DNA of 64,000 bases from Flexivirga oryzae (GTDB lineage Bacteria > Actinomycetota > Actinomycetes > Actinomycetales > Dermatophilaceae), in the NCBI RefSeq assembly GCF_014190805.1, contig NZ_JACHVQ010000004.1:1-64000 (forward strand), given 5' to 3'. How positions within the stretch are numbered: position 1 is the stretch's first letter; each line of letters opens with the position of its first letter. Position numbers and translations under genes: made by a program. Below are positions 1-7,494 of this stretch, piece by piece. The notes under the pieces are model-generated. The model made no database searches and was not told where the DNA came from. It was given only the letters and a program-made list of their open reading frames with translations.

Positions 1-627
1 CGTACCGGCGAGGAGGGCGGAAAGGGCCTGTCCCTGCTCGTCGCCGAGACCGACGGGCTCGCCGGCTTCGAACGCGGGCGGGTGCTGGAGAAGATCGGGA
101 TGCCCGGGCAGGACACCCGCGAGCTGTTCTTCACCGACATGCGCGTCCCCCGTGCGAACCTGCTCGGCGGTGAGGAGGGGCAGGCCTTCGTGCAGCTGAT
201 GGAACAACTGCCGCAGGAGCGGCTGATCATCGCCGTCGCGGCCGCGAAGGGCACGGAGGTCGCCGTGCAGCAGACCGTCGAATACGCCAAGGAACGCAAG
301 GCGTTCGGTCGTGAGCTGCTGAAATTCCAGAACACCCGGTTCGTGCTCGCGGAGTGTGCGACGGAGGCACGGGCCGTGCGCACCCTGGTCGACCACTGCA
401 TCCAGCAGCACCTGGCGGGTGGGCTCGATGCGGCGACGGCCTCGATGGCCAAGTGGTACGCCACCGACAAACAGTGCGAGGTCATCGACCGGTGCCTGCA
501 GATCTTCGGCGGCTACGGATACATGCTCGAATACCCGATCGCCCGCGCGTACGCCGCGGCCCGAGTGCAGAAGATCTACGGCGGCACGAACGAGATCATG
601 AAGGAACTCATCGCCCGCACCCTCTAG
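1..627 (+). CDS. Acyl-CoA dehydrogenase, C-terminal part (5' end outside window)
   Basis: The frame is open from the first base and ends at TAG 625-627, giving the last 208 residues of an acyl-CoA dehydrogenase (FAD-dependent alpha,beta-dehydrogenation of an acyl-CoA thioester, cytosolic). The C-terminal half shows the family signatures IFGGYGY and IYGGTNEI. In the second motif the usual catalytic Glu of short/medium-chain enzymes (EGT) is Gly, while a QERL motif places a Glu at residue 73 of this fragment. This is the alternative catalytic-base position used by isovaleryl-CoA and long-chain acyl-CoA dehydrogenases (family knowledge), so I expect a branched-chain or long-chain type substrate. 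The N-terminal domain and the operon context lie outside the window. Confidence 0.9.
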   Translation, partial: RTGEEGGKGLSLLVAETDGLAGFERGRVLEKIGMPGQDTRELFFTDMRVPRANLLGGEEGQAFVQLMEQLPQERLIIAVAAAKGTEVAVQQTVEYAKERKAFGRELLKFQNTRFVLAECATEARAVRTLVDHCIQQHLAGGLDAATASMAKWYATDKQCEVIDRCLQIFGGYGYMLEYPIARAYAAARVQKIYGGTNEIMKELIARTL

Positions 628-630
628 GCT
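625..630 (+). promoter_or_regulatory. Leaderless -10 hexamer TAGGCT for the DUF1877 gene
   Basis: TAGGCT lies exactly 6 nt before ATG 637 and overlaps the upstream stop codon. The same 6-nt spacing recurs at a dozen other starts in the window. Confidence 0.4.
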
Positions 631-636
631 CGGACC

Positions 637-1113
637 ATGGGGATGGTATGGATGGGGAGACGTGTCGACTCGGCGACTGCTGCGGGGGTTCTCGCAGATC
701 CGGGGCGACTGGATGATTTGCTCTGGCTGGACGACGGTCGGGTGCTCGACCTCGACAAGGCCTGGGGCGGTGTCCACTGGTTGCTGACGGGGGACGTCGG
801 TCCGACGGGCGGTGCCCTGTCGGAGGCGATCATGGGCGGTGAACCGTTCGGGGACGACCGCGGCTACGGCCCGGCGTCGCTGCTCGACGCCGGTGGGACC
901 GCCGCCACGGCGCACGCGTTGCGACAGGTCGGGAACGACACGCTGCGTGATCGTTTCGACCCCGCGGCCATGGAGGAGGCAGGGATCTACCCGTCGATCT
1001 GGGACGAGGACGATGTCCTTGACGAATACCTGCTCCCGAAAGTGGATCTGCTACGTGCGTTCTACGACGCGGCAGCCGGAGCCGGGGAGAGCGTCATCCA
1101 GGTGATGAGCTGA
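637..1113 (+). CDS. DUF1877 (YfbM-like) family protein
   Basis: A 158-residue cytosolic protein that begins with the family's usual Met-Gly-Met and carries the LDLDKAWGGVHWLLTG core typical of DUF1877/YfbM proteins. No catalytic function is established for this family and nothing in the sequence gives one. It starts 9 nt after the dehydrogenase stop, but a -10-like TAGGCT 6 nt before the ATG suggests its own leaderless transcript. No signal peptide or membrane segment is visible. Family assignment is from recognised sequence pattern only. Confidence 0.75.
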   Translation: MGMVWMGRRVDSATAAGVLADPGRLDDLLWLDDGRVLDLDKAWGGVHWLLTGDVGPTGGALSEAIMGGEPFGDDRGYGPASLLDAGGTAATAHALRQVGNDTLRDRFDPAAMEEAGIYPSIWDEDDVLDEYLLPKVDLLRAFYDAAAGAGESVIQVMS

Positions 1114-1157
1114 GCCCGGCGTCGGGACGAGCTGTACGCCGTGACGGGCGTGCTCGT

Positions 1158-1163
1158 TACGGT
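1158..1163 (+). promoter_or_regulatory. Leaderless -10 hexamer TACGGT for the MazG-like gene
   Basis: TACGGT, then 6 nt (ggcctg), then ATG 1170; no Shine-Dalgarno sequence is present between them. Confidence 0.5.
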
Positions 1164-1169
1164 GGCCTG

Positions 1170-1499
1170 ATGGAGATGGACGACTACCAGCAGGCAGCGC
1201 TGCGGACCGCGCGTGCCAAGGACGCACCCGACGAGTTCATGCATCTCGTGCTCGGGCTGGTCGGCGAGGCCGGCGAGATCGCGGAGAAGGTCAAGAAGCT
1301 GGTCCGCGACAAGAACAGCGATCTGGCACAGCTGGACCGCGACGACATGGCCGCCGAGCTCGGCGACGTGCTCTGGTATGCCGCGGTCCTCGCGAACTTC
1401 CTCGACCTCTCCTTCGACGACGTCGCCCGGCGCAACGTCGCCAAGCTCGCCGACCGGCAGCAGCGTGGTGTGCTGAGCGGCTCGGGCGACAAGCGCTGA
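1170..1499 (+). CDS. MazG-like nucleoside triphosphate pyrophosphohydrolase
   Basis: A 109-residue all-alpha protein of the MazG/NTP-PPase superfamily, which hydrolyses (d)NTPs to NMP and pyrophosphate. The metal-binding set is visible as E33-x2-E36 (GEAGEIAEK) and E63-x2-D66 (AELGDVLWY), the conserved ExxE...ExxD pattern. The length fits single-domain house-cleaning members. The substrate cannot be read from the sequence; damaged or non-canonical nucleotides are the family precedent. Start chosen at ATG 1170 because of the leaderless promoter signature directly before it. Confidence 0.85.
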   Translation: MEMDDYQQAALRTARAKDAPDEFMHLVLGLVGEAGEIAEKVKKLVRDKNSDLAQLDRDDMAAELGDVLWYAAVLANFLDLSFDDVARRNVAKLADRQQRGVLSGSGDKR

Positions 1500-1530
1500 G
1501 CACGTCGGCGGTTACCTCCGGACGTATCGT

Positions 1531-1857
1531 CTACCGCTCGGGCGCAGCTGTCAGCCGGTCGTGTTCGCGGATCACGCGCCGAGCCAACGACTCCGCCGAC
1601 TCATCGGCGCGCCCGAAGGTCGGGGCGTCGGTCAGGTCGGGCGTCATGACCGTCCACGCGGTGAGTGCGTTGTCGCGCAAGCGGCCACAGATGATGCTGC
1701 GCCCTCCGGTCAGCCGCATGCGCACCCAGGCATGAGCGTCGTCGACCTCGGTCAACTCCGCGAGGTCGGGCCTGCTGGTCGTGATCAGCTGCTCGATCTT
1801 GTGGGCGAGGCACAGGTCGGATATGCCAGTGATCATGTCTGCTGTCGGGAGGCTCAT
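1531..1857 (-). CDS. Hypothetical protein, 108 residues
   Basis: I do not recognise this small cytosolic protein. It is Thr/Asp-rich, lacks membrane segments, and reads as one compact domain (residues about 10-90). Evidence that it is real: intact frame, codon use like its neighbours, and a CAGACT hexamer exactly 6 nt upstream of the ATG, the leaderless promoter layout seen at many other genes here. It lies tail-to-tail with the MazG-like gene (32-nt gap) and downstream of the GntR regulator on the same strand. No function is proposed. Confidence 0.6.
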   Translation of the reverse strand: MSLPTADMITGISDLCLAHKIEQLITTSRPDLAELTEVDDAHAWVRMRLTGGRSIICGRLRDNALTAWTVMTPDLTDAPTFGRADESAESLARRVIREHDRLTAAPER

Positions 1858-1863
1858 GGTGAG

Positions 1864-1869
1864 AGTCTG
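1864..1869 (-). promoter_or_regulatory. Leaderless -10 hexamer CAGACT for the 108-residue hypothetical gene
   Basis: On the minus strand CAGACT is followed by 6 nt and then ATG 1857. Confidence 0.4.
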
Positions 1870-1899
1870 CCGCCGACCACCGACAATGCGGACGAGACG

Positions 1900-2580
1900 T
1901 CAGGACGGCTGCGAAGACTCCGTGTGCAGCGACTCCTCGACGATCTGCGCGGTGTGCCGGTAGTGCTGCGCCAGTAGGTCGCTCGCTCGGTCGGCATCCC
2001 TGTCCAGCGCTGCAGTGAGGATGTCGCGGTGCTCCCCGGCGACATCGCGCCCGGGTTGCTGCGTGTAGGACCAGCGCCGGTAGAACTCGGCTGCGTCGCG
2101 CAGCGTGTGCGTCATACCCAGCAACCACGGAGACGCGCACCCCGCCAGCAGTGCAATGTGGAACGCGGCGTGCGCCGACTCCCACTCGTCGGTGAGGGTC
2201 GTCGACCCCTCCTCGTGCATCGGCGTGCGCTCCAGCCGGTGATGGGCCGCCACCAGGGCGGACTCCCACTCGACGTCGCCGCGCTCGATCGAATACCGAA
2301 AAGCCAAGGTTTCCAAGTCGATCCGTGTCGCGGTCAGATCCTGCAGATCCGCGAGCGACAGTGACCGGACCCGGAAACCGATCCGCGGCTCCGCTTCGAC
2401 CAGCCCCTGCTCGGCGAGCCGCGTCAAGGCCTCGCGAATGACGCTCACGCTCGCGCCGTAGCGCTCGCACAGTGGCGAGAACTTCAGCTTCTCGGCAGGG
2501 CGGAAGGCGCCGCCGAGCACGTCGCTGCGCAGTGCGGCATACACCTCCTCGGTGCTGGCTCGTTGCTTCGTCGCTGGCAT
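1900..2580 (-). CDS. GntR-family (FCD/FadR type) transcriptional regulator
   Basis: A 226-residue regulator: winged helix-turn-helix at about residues 8-75 (EVYAALRSDVLGG...VSVIREALTRLAEQGLVE) followed by an all-helical FCD ligand-binding domain. It is divergent from the aromatic hydroxylase operon that begins at 2701, so it is the obvious candidate to control that operon in response to a pathway acid (inference). Start taken at ATG 2580: the frame is open further upstream, but that stretch is antisense to the SnoaL-like gene, and TACTGT lies 7 nt before this ATG. Confidence 0.85.
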   Translation of the reverse strand: MPATKQRASTEEVYAALRSDVLGGAFRPAEKLKFSPLCERYGASVSVIREALTRLAEQGLVEAEPRIGFRVRSLSLADLQDLTATRIDLETLAFRYSIERGDVEWESALVAAHHRLERTPMHEEGSTTLTDEWESAHAAFHIALLAGCASPWLLGMTHTLRDAAEFYRRWSYTQQPGRDVAGEHRDILTAALDRDADRASDLLAQHYRHTAQIVEESLHTESSQPS

Positions 2581-2587
2581 GTCACAC

Positions 2588-2593
2588 ACAGTA
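2588..2593 (-). promoter_or_regulatory. Probable -10 hexamer TACTGT for the GntR gene
   Basis: On the minus strand TACTGT is followed by 7 nt and ATG 2580, implying a leaderless transcript. Confidence 0.4.
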
Positions 2594-2614
2594 GCAGTAT
2601 TCGCGTTTAAAGAA

Positions 2615-2626
2615 ATATTCGAATAT
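2615..2626. promoter_or_regulatory. 12-bp perfect palindrome ATATTCGAATAT, candidate GntR operator
   Basis: A perfect dyad in the only AT-rich stretch of the 120-bp divergent spacer between the GntR gene and the ring-cleavage operon. Its position between two divergent starts fits an operator; binding is inferred, not shown. Confidence 0.5.
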
Positions 2627-2700
2627 CTCTTGTTTGTTCGTACTCGGCGAGGTACAACTGTGGAACGGCTCAATGCACGACGAGTGAAAGGGATGGCGCG

Positions 2701-3147
2701 ATGACCACCATCGACCCGGCGCCCACCGGCACCGACAGCACCGAGCAGCGCAAGGCGGTCGCGCTCGAGTACCTGAAGCGCCTGGACCGGGGCGACGACT
2801 TCTTCGAGCTCTTCGACGAGCACGTGCAGTTCTACTTCCCGAAGGTCGGCCTGACCGACGGGATCGAGGCGTTGCGTGACGCGTTCGCCAAAATCGGCTC
2901 GCTGCTCAAGGGCATCAAGCACGACTACGCCTACTTCAACTACGTGGTCTCCGGCGACACCGTCGTCATCGAGGGGACCTCCTCCGGACAGGCGGCCGAC
3001 GGCACCGAGTTCCGCGCCGGCGTCACGCACGCCGGGCGCTGGTGTGACGTCTTCGAGATCCGCGGCGGCAAGATCCACCGGCTGTTCGTCTACCTCGACC
3101 CGGACTACGCGGGTGCGGACACCCAGCGGTACGGGTGGCTGTCATGA
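2701..3147 (+). CDS. SnoaL/NTF2-like protein, first gene of the aromatic operon
   Basis: A 148-residue protein of the NTF2-like/SnoaL alpha+beta cone fold: helical start, conserved FFELFDEHVQFYFPK strand, and the C-terminal RWCDVFEIRGGKIHRLFVYLDP pattern common to these proteins. Family members isomerise, hydrolyse or simply bind small hydrophobic molecules. Its stop overlaps the ATG of the FAD hydroxylase (ATGA at 3144), so the two are translationally coupled. A role as substrate-binding or isomerising partner of the hydroxylase is plausible, but no catalytic residues can be assigned with confidence. Confidence 0.75.
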   Translation: MTTIDPAPTGTDSTEQRKAVALEYLKRLDRGDDFFELFDEHVQFYFPKVGLTDGIEALRDAFAKIGSLLKGIKHDYAYFNYVVSGDTVVIEGTSSGQAADGTEFRAGVTHAGRWCDVFEIRGGKIHRLFVYLDPDYAGADTQRYGWLS

Positions 3148-4904
3148 GCACGATCGAGACGGACGTCCTGGTCGTCGGGGCAGGCCCCGCCGGGCTCACC
3201 ATGGCCGCGCTGCTCGCCCGGCACGGCGTCAACGCCATCACCATCAACAAGTACCCCGGCACCGCACACTCGCCACGTGCCCACATCACCAACCAGCGCA
3301 CCGTCGAGGTCTTCCGGGACCTCGGCATCGAGGATGCCGTCCGGGCCGCCGCCGTCCCGAACGAGCTGATGGGCAACAACGTCTGGGCGACCAGCTTCGC
3401 CGACGAGGAGATCGCCCGGTTGCTCACCTGGGGCAGCGGGCCGGAACGCCACGGCGACTACGAGTCGGCCAGCCCGAGCCAGATGTGCAACATCCCGCAG
3501 CACATCCTGGAGCCGGTGCTGCTGCAGGGCGCGCTCGACCAGGGTGCGGACATCCGCTTCAACACCGAACTCGTCGCGATCGAGCAGGACGGCGGCGTCA
3601 CCGCGACCGTCCGCGGCCGCGAGGACGGCGTCGAACAGACGATCCGCGCAAAATATGTCGTCGGCGCCGACGGTGGAAGATCAGTCGTCGCAGACCAACT
3701 CGGCTTCACCTTCCGCGGCGAAGCCGGACTCGGCGCGGCCGCCAACATCTGGCTGGAGGCGGACCTGACGGCATACACAGCCCACCGGCCCGGCACGCTC
3801 TACTGGATGTGCCAGCCGGGCAACGACTACTGGGTCGGCTCCGGCACCTGGATCTGCGTCAAGCCCTGGACCGAGTGGGTGCTGCTGTTCATGTACGACC
3901 CGGCGCAGGGCGAGCCCGACCTGTCCGACGAAGCAGTGATCGCCCGGGCGCACCAGACGATCGGTGACCCGGACGTCGACATCACCATCAAGGCGACCAG
4001 CCTGTGGCAGATCAACCACCTCGTCGCCAACGACTACCGCCGTGGCCGTGCCTTCCTGGTCGGCGACGCCGCACACCGGCACCCGCCGGCCAACGGGCTG
4101 GGCACCAACACCTCCATCCAGGACTCGTTCAACCTGGCCTGGAAGCTCGCGCACGTGCTGCAGGGCAAGGCCGGCGACCAACTCCTCGACAGCTATCACG
4201 AGGAGCGGCAGCCGGTCGGTGTGCAGGTCGTCGACCGGGCGATGCAGAGCGTCGCCGACATGCTCCCGATCTCGAACGCCCTGGGCTTCGCGCCGGGGCA
4301 GACGCGGGACGAGGGGCTGGCCGCCCTCGCCGAGCTGAAGGCAGACTCCCCGCTGGGTGCGGAACGCCGGCAGCAACTGGCCGACGCCGTCGAACTGCAG
4401 AACTACCAGTTCAATGCGCACGGCGTGGAGCTGGACCAGCGCTACACCTCCGGGGCGATCGCCGATGACGGCACGGAATGGCCCACACCGCAACGTGATC
4501 CGGAGCTCTACCACCATCCGACGACCCACCCGGGTGCCCGCCTGCCGCACGCCTGGCTGGCACGTGGTGACCAGCTCGTCTCGACACTCGATCTGGCCGG
4601 ACACGACGGCTTCACCCTGCTGACCGGAGTCGGCGGTGACGCCTGGGCCGAGGCCGCGGAGAAGCTCGCGGCGGAGCTGGACCTGCCGGTGTCGGCATAC
4701 CTCGTCGGACCCGGGCACGAGCACCTGGACGTGCTCGGCGACTGGCGCGCCCGACGCGAGATCGCCGACAACGGCGCCCTGCTCGTGCGCCCCGACCACC
4801 ACGTCGCGTGGCGCAGCGAACGGATGGCGGACGACCCACAGCAAACCCTGCGGAGCGTGCTGAGCACGCTGCTCGCCAGGACCGATTCGAAGGAGACAGC
4901 ATGA
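3144..4904 (+). CDS. FAD-dependent aromatic-ring hydroxylase (TfdB/PheA family)
   Basis: A 586-residue class A flavoprotein monooxygenase using NAD(P)H and O2 to hydroxylate a phenolic ring. Visible motifs: Rossmann GAGPAG at residues 12-17, the DG motif VGADGGRS near residue 173, and the GD motif FLVGDAAHRHPP near residue 303 contacting FAD ribityl. The C-terminal part (about 420-586) has the thioredoxin-like domain found in phenol hydroxylases. Start chosen at ATG 3144 (ATGA overlap with the preceding stop) rather than GTG 3135. It sits with an extradiol dioxygenase and a fumarylacetoacetase-type hydrolase, so it probably makes the catechol that is cleaved. The substrate is unknown. Confidence 0.88.
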   Translation: MSTIETDVLVVGAGPAGLTMAALLARHGVNAITINKYPGTAHSPRAHITNQRTVEVFRDLGIEDAVRAAAVPNELMGNNVWATSFADEEIARLLTWGSGPERHGDYESASPSQMCNIPQHILEPVLLQGALDQGADIRFNTELVAIEQDGGVTATVRGREDGVEQTIRAKYVVGADGGRSVVADQLGFTFRGEAGLGAAANIWLEADLTAYTAHRPGTLYWMCQPGNDYWVGSGTWICVKPWTEWVLLFMYDPAQGEPDLSDEAVIARAHQTIGDPDVDITIKATSLWQINHLVANDYRRGRAFLVGDAAHRHPPANGLGTNTSIQDSFNLAWKLAHVLQGKAGDQLLDSYHEERQPVGVQVVDRAMQSVADMLPISNALGFAPGQTRDEGLAALAELKADSPLGAERRQQLADAVELQNYQFNAHGVELDQRYTSGAIADDGTEWPTPQRDPELYHHPTTHPGARLPHAWLARGDQLVSTLDLAGHDGFTLLTGVGGDAWAEAAEKLAAELDLPVSAYLVGPGHEHLDVLGDWRARREIADNGALLVRPDHHVAWRSERMADDPQQTLRSVLSTLLARTDSKETA

Positions 4905-5767
4905 AACTCGCAAACATCGACGGCCGCGCCGCACTGGTCGTCACCGATACGACCGCGGTCGACGTCCACAAGGCGAGCGACGGTCGCTTCGGCCCCGACG
5001 TGGCCTCCCTGTACGACGACTGGTCGGCGTTCGCCGACTGGGCGCAGCAGACTCCCACCGACGAGACCATCAGCTTCGACGCCACCCAGCTCGGCGCGCC
5101 CTCACCGACGCCCCGGCAGATCCTCGCGATCGGGCTCAACTACCGAGAGCACGCGGCCGAGTCGGGCTTCGACGCGCCGAGCGCCCTGCCACCGGTCTTC
5201 CCGAAGTTCCTGTCCAGCCTCTCCGGGCCGGTCACCGAGGTCGTCCTCCCCGAGGGCGGCAACACCGACTGGGAGGTCGAGCTGGTCGCGGTCATCGGTC
5301 GCGAGGCGACACAGGTGAGCGAGGACGACGCGTGGAGCTACCTGGCCGGCGTCACCGTCGGGCAGGACATCTCCGAGCGGGTCATCCAGTTGTCCGGTCC
5401 TGCACCGCAGTTCGGCCTCGGCAAGTCGTATCCGGGGTTCGCCCCGACGGGCCCGTGGCTGGTCACCCCGGACGAGCTGCCGGACAAGGACGACCTCCGG
5501 TTGACCGCCGTCCTGGACGGTGACACCGTGCAGGACGGCCGCACCGGCAACCTCATCGTCCCGGTCGCGCGCCTGATATCCGAGCTGACCAAGGTCGTCA
5601 CGCTCTATCCCGGGGACCTGCTCTTCACCGGCACCCCCGAGGGAGTCGGGCTGGGCCGGAAACCGCAGCGCTTCATCCAGGCCGGTGAGACGCTGGTGAG
5701 CACCATCGAGGGCATCGGTGAGCTGCGGCAGCACTTTGTGGCAGCGGCCGACGCGAGCAAGGAGTAG
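4901..5767 (+). CDS. Fumarylacetoacetate hydrolase family protein
   Basis: A 288-residue FAH-fold hydrolase. The C-terminal catalytic domain begins near residue 67 (QILAIGLNYREHA) and carries the metal-binding acidic residues in TDWEVELVAVIG and VTVGQDISER, then the TGTPEGVG loop near the end. Family members hydrolyse acylpyruvates or isomerise/decarboxylate 2-hydroxy-dienoates, i.e. products downstream of ring cleavage. ATG 4901 overlaps the hydroxylase stop (ATGA) and has an AAGGAGA ribosome site 4 nt ahead. It therefore likely processes the ring-opened product of the adjacent dioxygenase. Confidence 0.87.
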   Translation: MKLANIDGRAALVVTDTTAVDVHKASDGRFGPDVASLYDDWSAFADWAQQTPTDETISFDATQLGAPSPTPRQILAIGLNYREHAAESGFDAPSALPPVFPKFLSSLSGPVTEVVLPEGGNTDWEVELVAVIGREATQVSEDDAWSYLAGVTVGQDISERVIQLSGPAPQFGLGKSYPGFAPTGPWLVTPDELPDKDDLRLTAVLDGDTVQDGRTGNLIVPVARLISELTKVVTLYPGDLLFTGTPEGVGLGRKPQRFIQAGETLVSTIEGIGELRQHFVAAADASKE

Positions 5768-5769
5768 TC

Positions 5770-6690
5770 ATGAGCCTCCACCGCCTCAGCCACATCGTGA
5801 TGGGCGTCCCCAATGTCGTCGAAACCCAGTCCTACTACGAGGATTTCGGTCTCGCCCGCGGTGACGACGGGGTCTTCAGCACCCGCGACGCCGGTCGGCA
5901 GCTCAACGTGGTCGAGTCACCGCGCCGCCGGCTGGTCGAGCTCGGCCTGGCCGCCGACGACGGCGACGACCTGGCGCGGATCGCGGCGAACCTGCGGGGT
6001 CTCGGCATCAGCCCGGACCTGCAGGACGATGCACTGGTCGCCACCGAGCCGGCCGCGGAGTTCCAGGTCCGCATCCGGGTGCTGCCCCGGTTGCAGCAGG
6101 ACAGCCTCGAGCCCACGCCGTACAACGGTCCCGGCCGGGTCGACCGCAGTGGCCGGGCGCCCGGCATCGTGCGCCAGGCGCCGGTCCGGCCGCGCCGGCT
6201 CGGCCACGCGGTGGTCGGCACCGTCGACCTGCAGGCGACGATGCGCTTCTTCCTCGACGGGCTGGGTTTCAAGGTCTCGGACTACATCGGCGACAAGGGC
6301 GCATTCATGCGCTGCTCGACCGACCACCACAACTTCCTCGCGATGCAGGCACCGATCAACTACCTGCACCACACCAGTTGGCAGGTCGACGACATCGACG
6401 ACGTCGGCCGGGGCGCCTTCGCGATGCTGGAGGGCCGTCCGGAACGCCATGTGTGGGGCCTCGGCCGGCACCACGCGGGCTCGAACTTCTTCTGGTACCT
6501 GAAGGATCCGGCCGGCAACTTCTCCGAGTACTTCGCCGACATGGACGTCATCCCCGAGGAGGAGATCTGGGAGCCGGAGGTGTTGGAGGGTGCCAAGGGC
6601 CTGTTCAACTGGGGGCCGCCGCCCCCGCCGTCGTTCCTCAACCCCGAGGACCTGGCCGCGTTGATGACCGGGGTCCACAGCAAGGGCTAA
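5770..6690 (+). CDS. Type I extradiol ring-cleavage dioxygenase (VOC family)
   Basis: A 306-residue two-module vicinal-oxygen-chelate protein. The second module supplies the Fe(II) ligands: His146 (LGHAVVG), His200 or His201 (YLHHTSWQ) and Glu253 (FSEYFAD). This is nearly the same spacing as in biphenyl-diol dioxygenase BphC (His146, His210, Glu260). It should cleave a catechol next to one hydroxyl with O2. A Pro-rich tail (near residue 280) extends beyond the usual end. It begins 2 nt after the FAH gene, completing a hydroxylate-cleave-hydrolyse operon. The family also contains non-oxygenase lyases, but the intact triad argues for dioxygenase activity. Confidence 0.88.
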   Translation: MSLHRLSHIVMGVPNVVETQSYYEDFGLARGDDGVFSTRDAGRQLNVVESPRRRLVELGLAADDGDDLARIAANLRGLGISPDLQDDALVATEPAAEFQVRIRVLPRLQQDSLEPTPYNGPGRVDRSGRAPGIVRQAPVRPRRLGHAVVGTVDLQATMRFFLDGLGFKVSDYIGDKGAFMRCSTDHHNFLAMQAPINYLHHTSWQVDDIDDVGRGAFAMLEGRPERHVWGLGRHHAGSNFFWYLKDPAGNFSEYFADMDVIPEEEIWEPEVLEGAKGLFNWGPPPPPSFLNPEDLAALMTGVHSKG

Positions 6691-6702
6691 CCGCGAGTCG
6701 GC

Positions 6703-7377
6703 TCAATCCGCAGCGATCATGCGGTATCCCACGCCGCGCACGGTCACGATCTCGGCGGTCGAGCGTACGGCGCCGAGCTTGCGCCGCACGCTCGCGACGT
6801 GCTGGTCGATGACGTTGCTCGCGGGCTGGCTCGCGAAGTCCCACACGTGGTCGAACATCTGGTCGCGGCGCAGCACCTCACCGGCACGCCGCGCGAACAG
6901 CTCGACCAGGTCGAACTCCCGCGCGGTGAACTCGGCTCGCCCGAAAGGCGTTGCCGCCTCACGGGATGCGGGGTCGACGACGAGGTTGCCGACGCTGAGC
7001 GCCGACGGGCGTTGTATGGCGCCGCGGCGCAACAGCGCCCGCAGCCGCGCGGTGAGCTCGTCGAAGCTGAACGGCTTCAGCAGGTAGTCGTCGGCGCCGG
7101 CATCCAACCCTTCGACGCGGTCCTCGACGCTGCCGCGCGCGGTGAGCAGCAGCACCGGACTCCAGATCGACTCCTCGCGCATCCGCCGGCAGACGTCGAG
7201 GCCGCTCATCCCCGGCAGCATGATGTCGAGCACGACGGCGTCGAAGGCGGTCTCCTGGGCGTGCCACAGCCCGTCGATCCCGTTGTGTGCCACGGTGATC
7301 GCGTAACCGGCGGCCGTCAGCCCGCGGTCCAGCAGCGCCGCGAGGTTCTTCTCGTCCTCGACCACCAACACGTGCAC
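6703..7377 (-). CDS. OmpR/PhoB-type response regulator (no kinase beside it)
   Basis: A 224-residue two-domain regulator: receiver domain with acidic pair E7/D8, phospho-acceptor D51 (LDIMLPG), switch Thr in LLLTARG and Lys in LLKPF, then a C-terminal winged helix (VVDPASREA... to VRGVGYRMI). Start is GTG 7377. It is divergent from the glycosyltransferase gene and has no kinase next to it; the only kinase of the region is at 10459-11844. A CTCAG-N6-CTCAA direct repeat lies 22 nt upstream of its start, in the same orientation as at the COG4705 gene, so the island probably shares control by one of the two regulators. Confidence 0.9.
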   Translation of the reverse strand: MHVLVVEDEKNLAALLDRGLTAAGYAITVAHNGIDGLWHAQETAFDAVVLDIMLPGMSGLDVCRRMREESIWSPVLLLTARGSVEDRVEGLDAGADDYLLKPFSFDELTARLRALLRRGAIQRPSALSVGNLVVDPASREAATPFGRAEFTAREFDLVELFARRAGEVLRRDQMFDHVWDFASQPASNVIDQHVASVRRKLGAVRSTAEIVTVRGVGYRMIAAD

Positions 7378-7399
7378 GGGTCAACCGTCGCCCGCCGGG

Positions 7400-7415
7400 T
7401 TGAGAGCACCCTGAG
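7400..7415 (-). promoter_or_regulatory. CTCAG-N6-CTCAA direct repeat upstream of response regulator 1
   Basis: Read on the minus strand: CTCAG GGTGCT CTCAA, 11-nt period, 22 nt before GTG 7377. It also lies about 80 nt upstream of the divergent glycosyltransferase. The second half-site has one mismatch to CTCAG. Confidence 0.55.
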
Positions 7416-7482
7416 CGTCTCCCGAACGCCGGGTGACCGTCCCGCGATCCCGCCATACATCGTCCCTTCATCGAACGTGGGC

Positions 7483-7488
7483 GACGCT
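7483..7488 (+). promoter_or_regulatory. Leaderless -10 hexamer GACGCT for the glycosyltransferase
   Basis: GACGCT, 6 nt (gtggtc), then ATG 7495. Confidence 0.35.
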
Positions 7489-7494
7489 GTGGTC

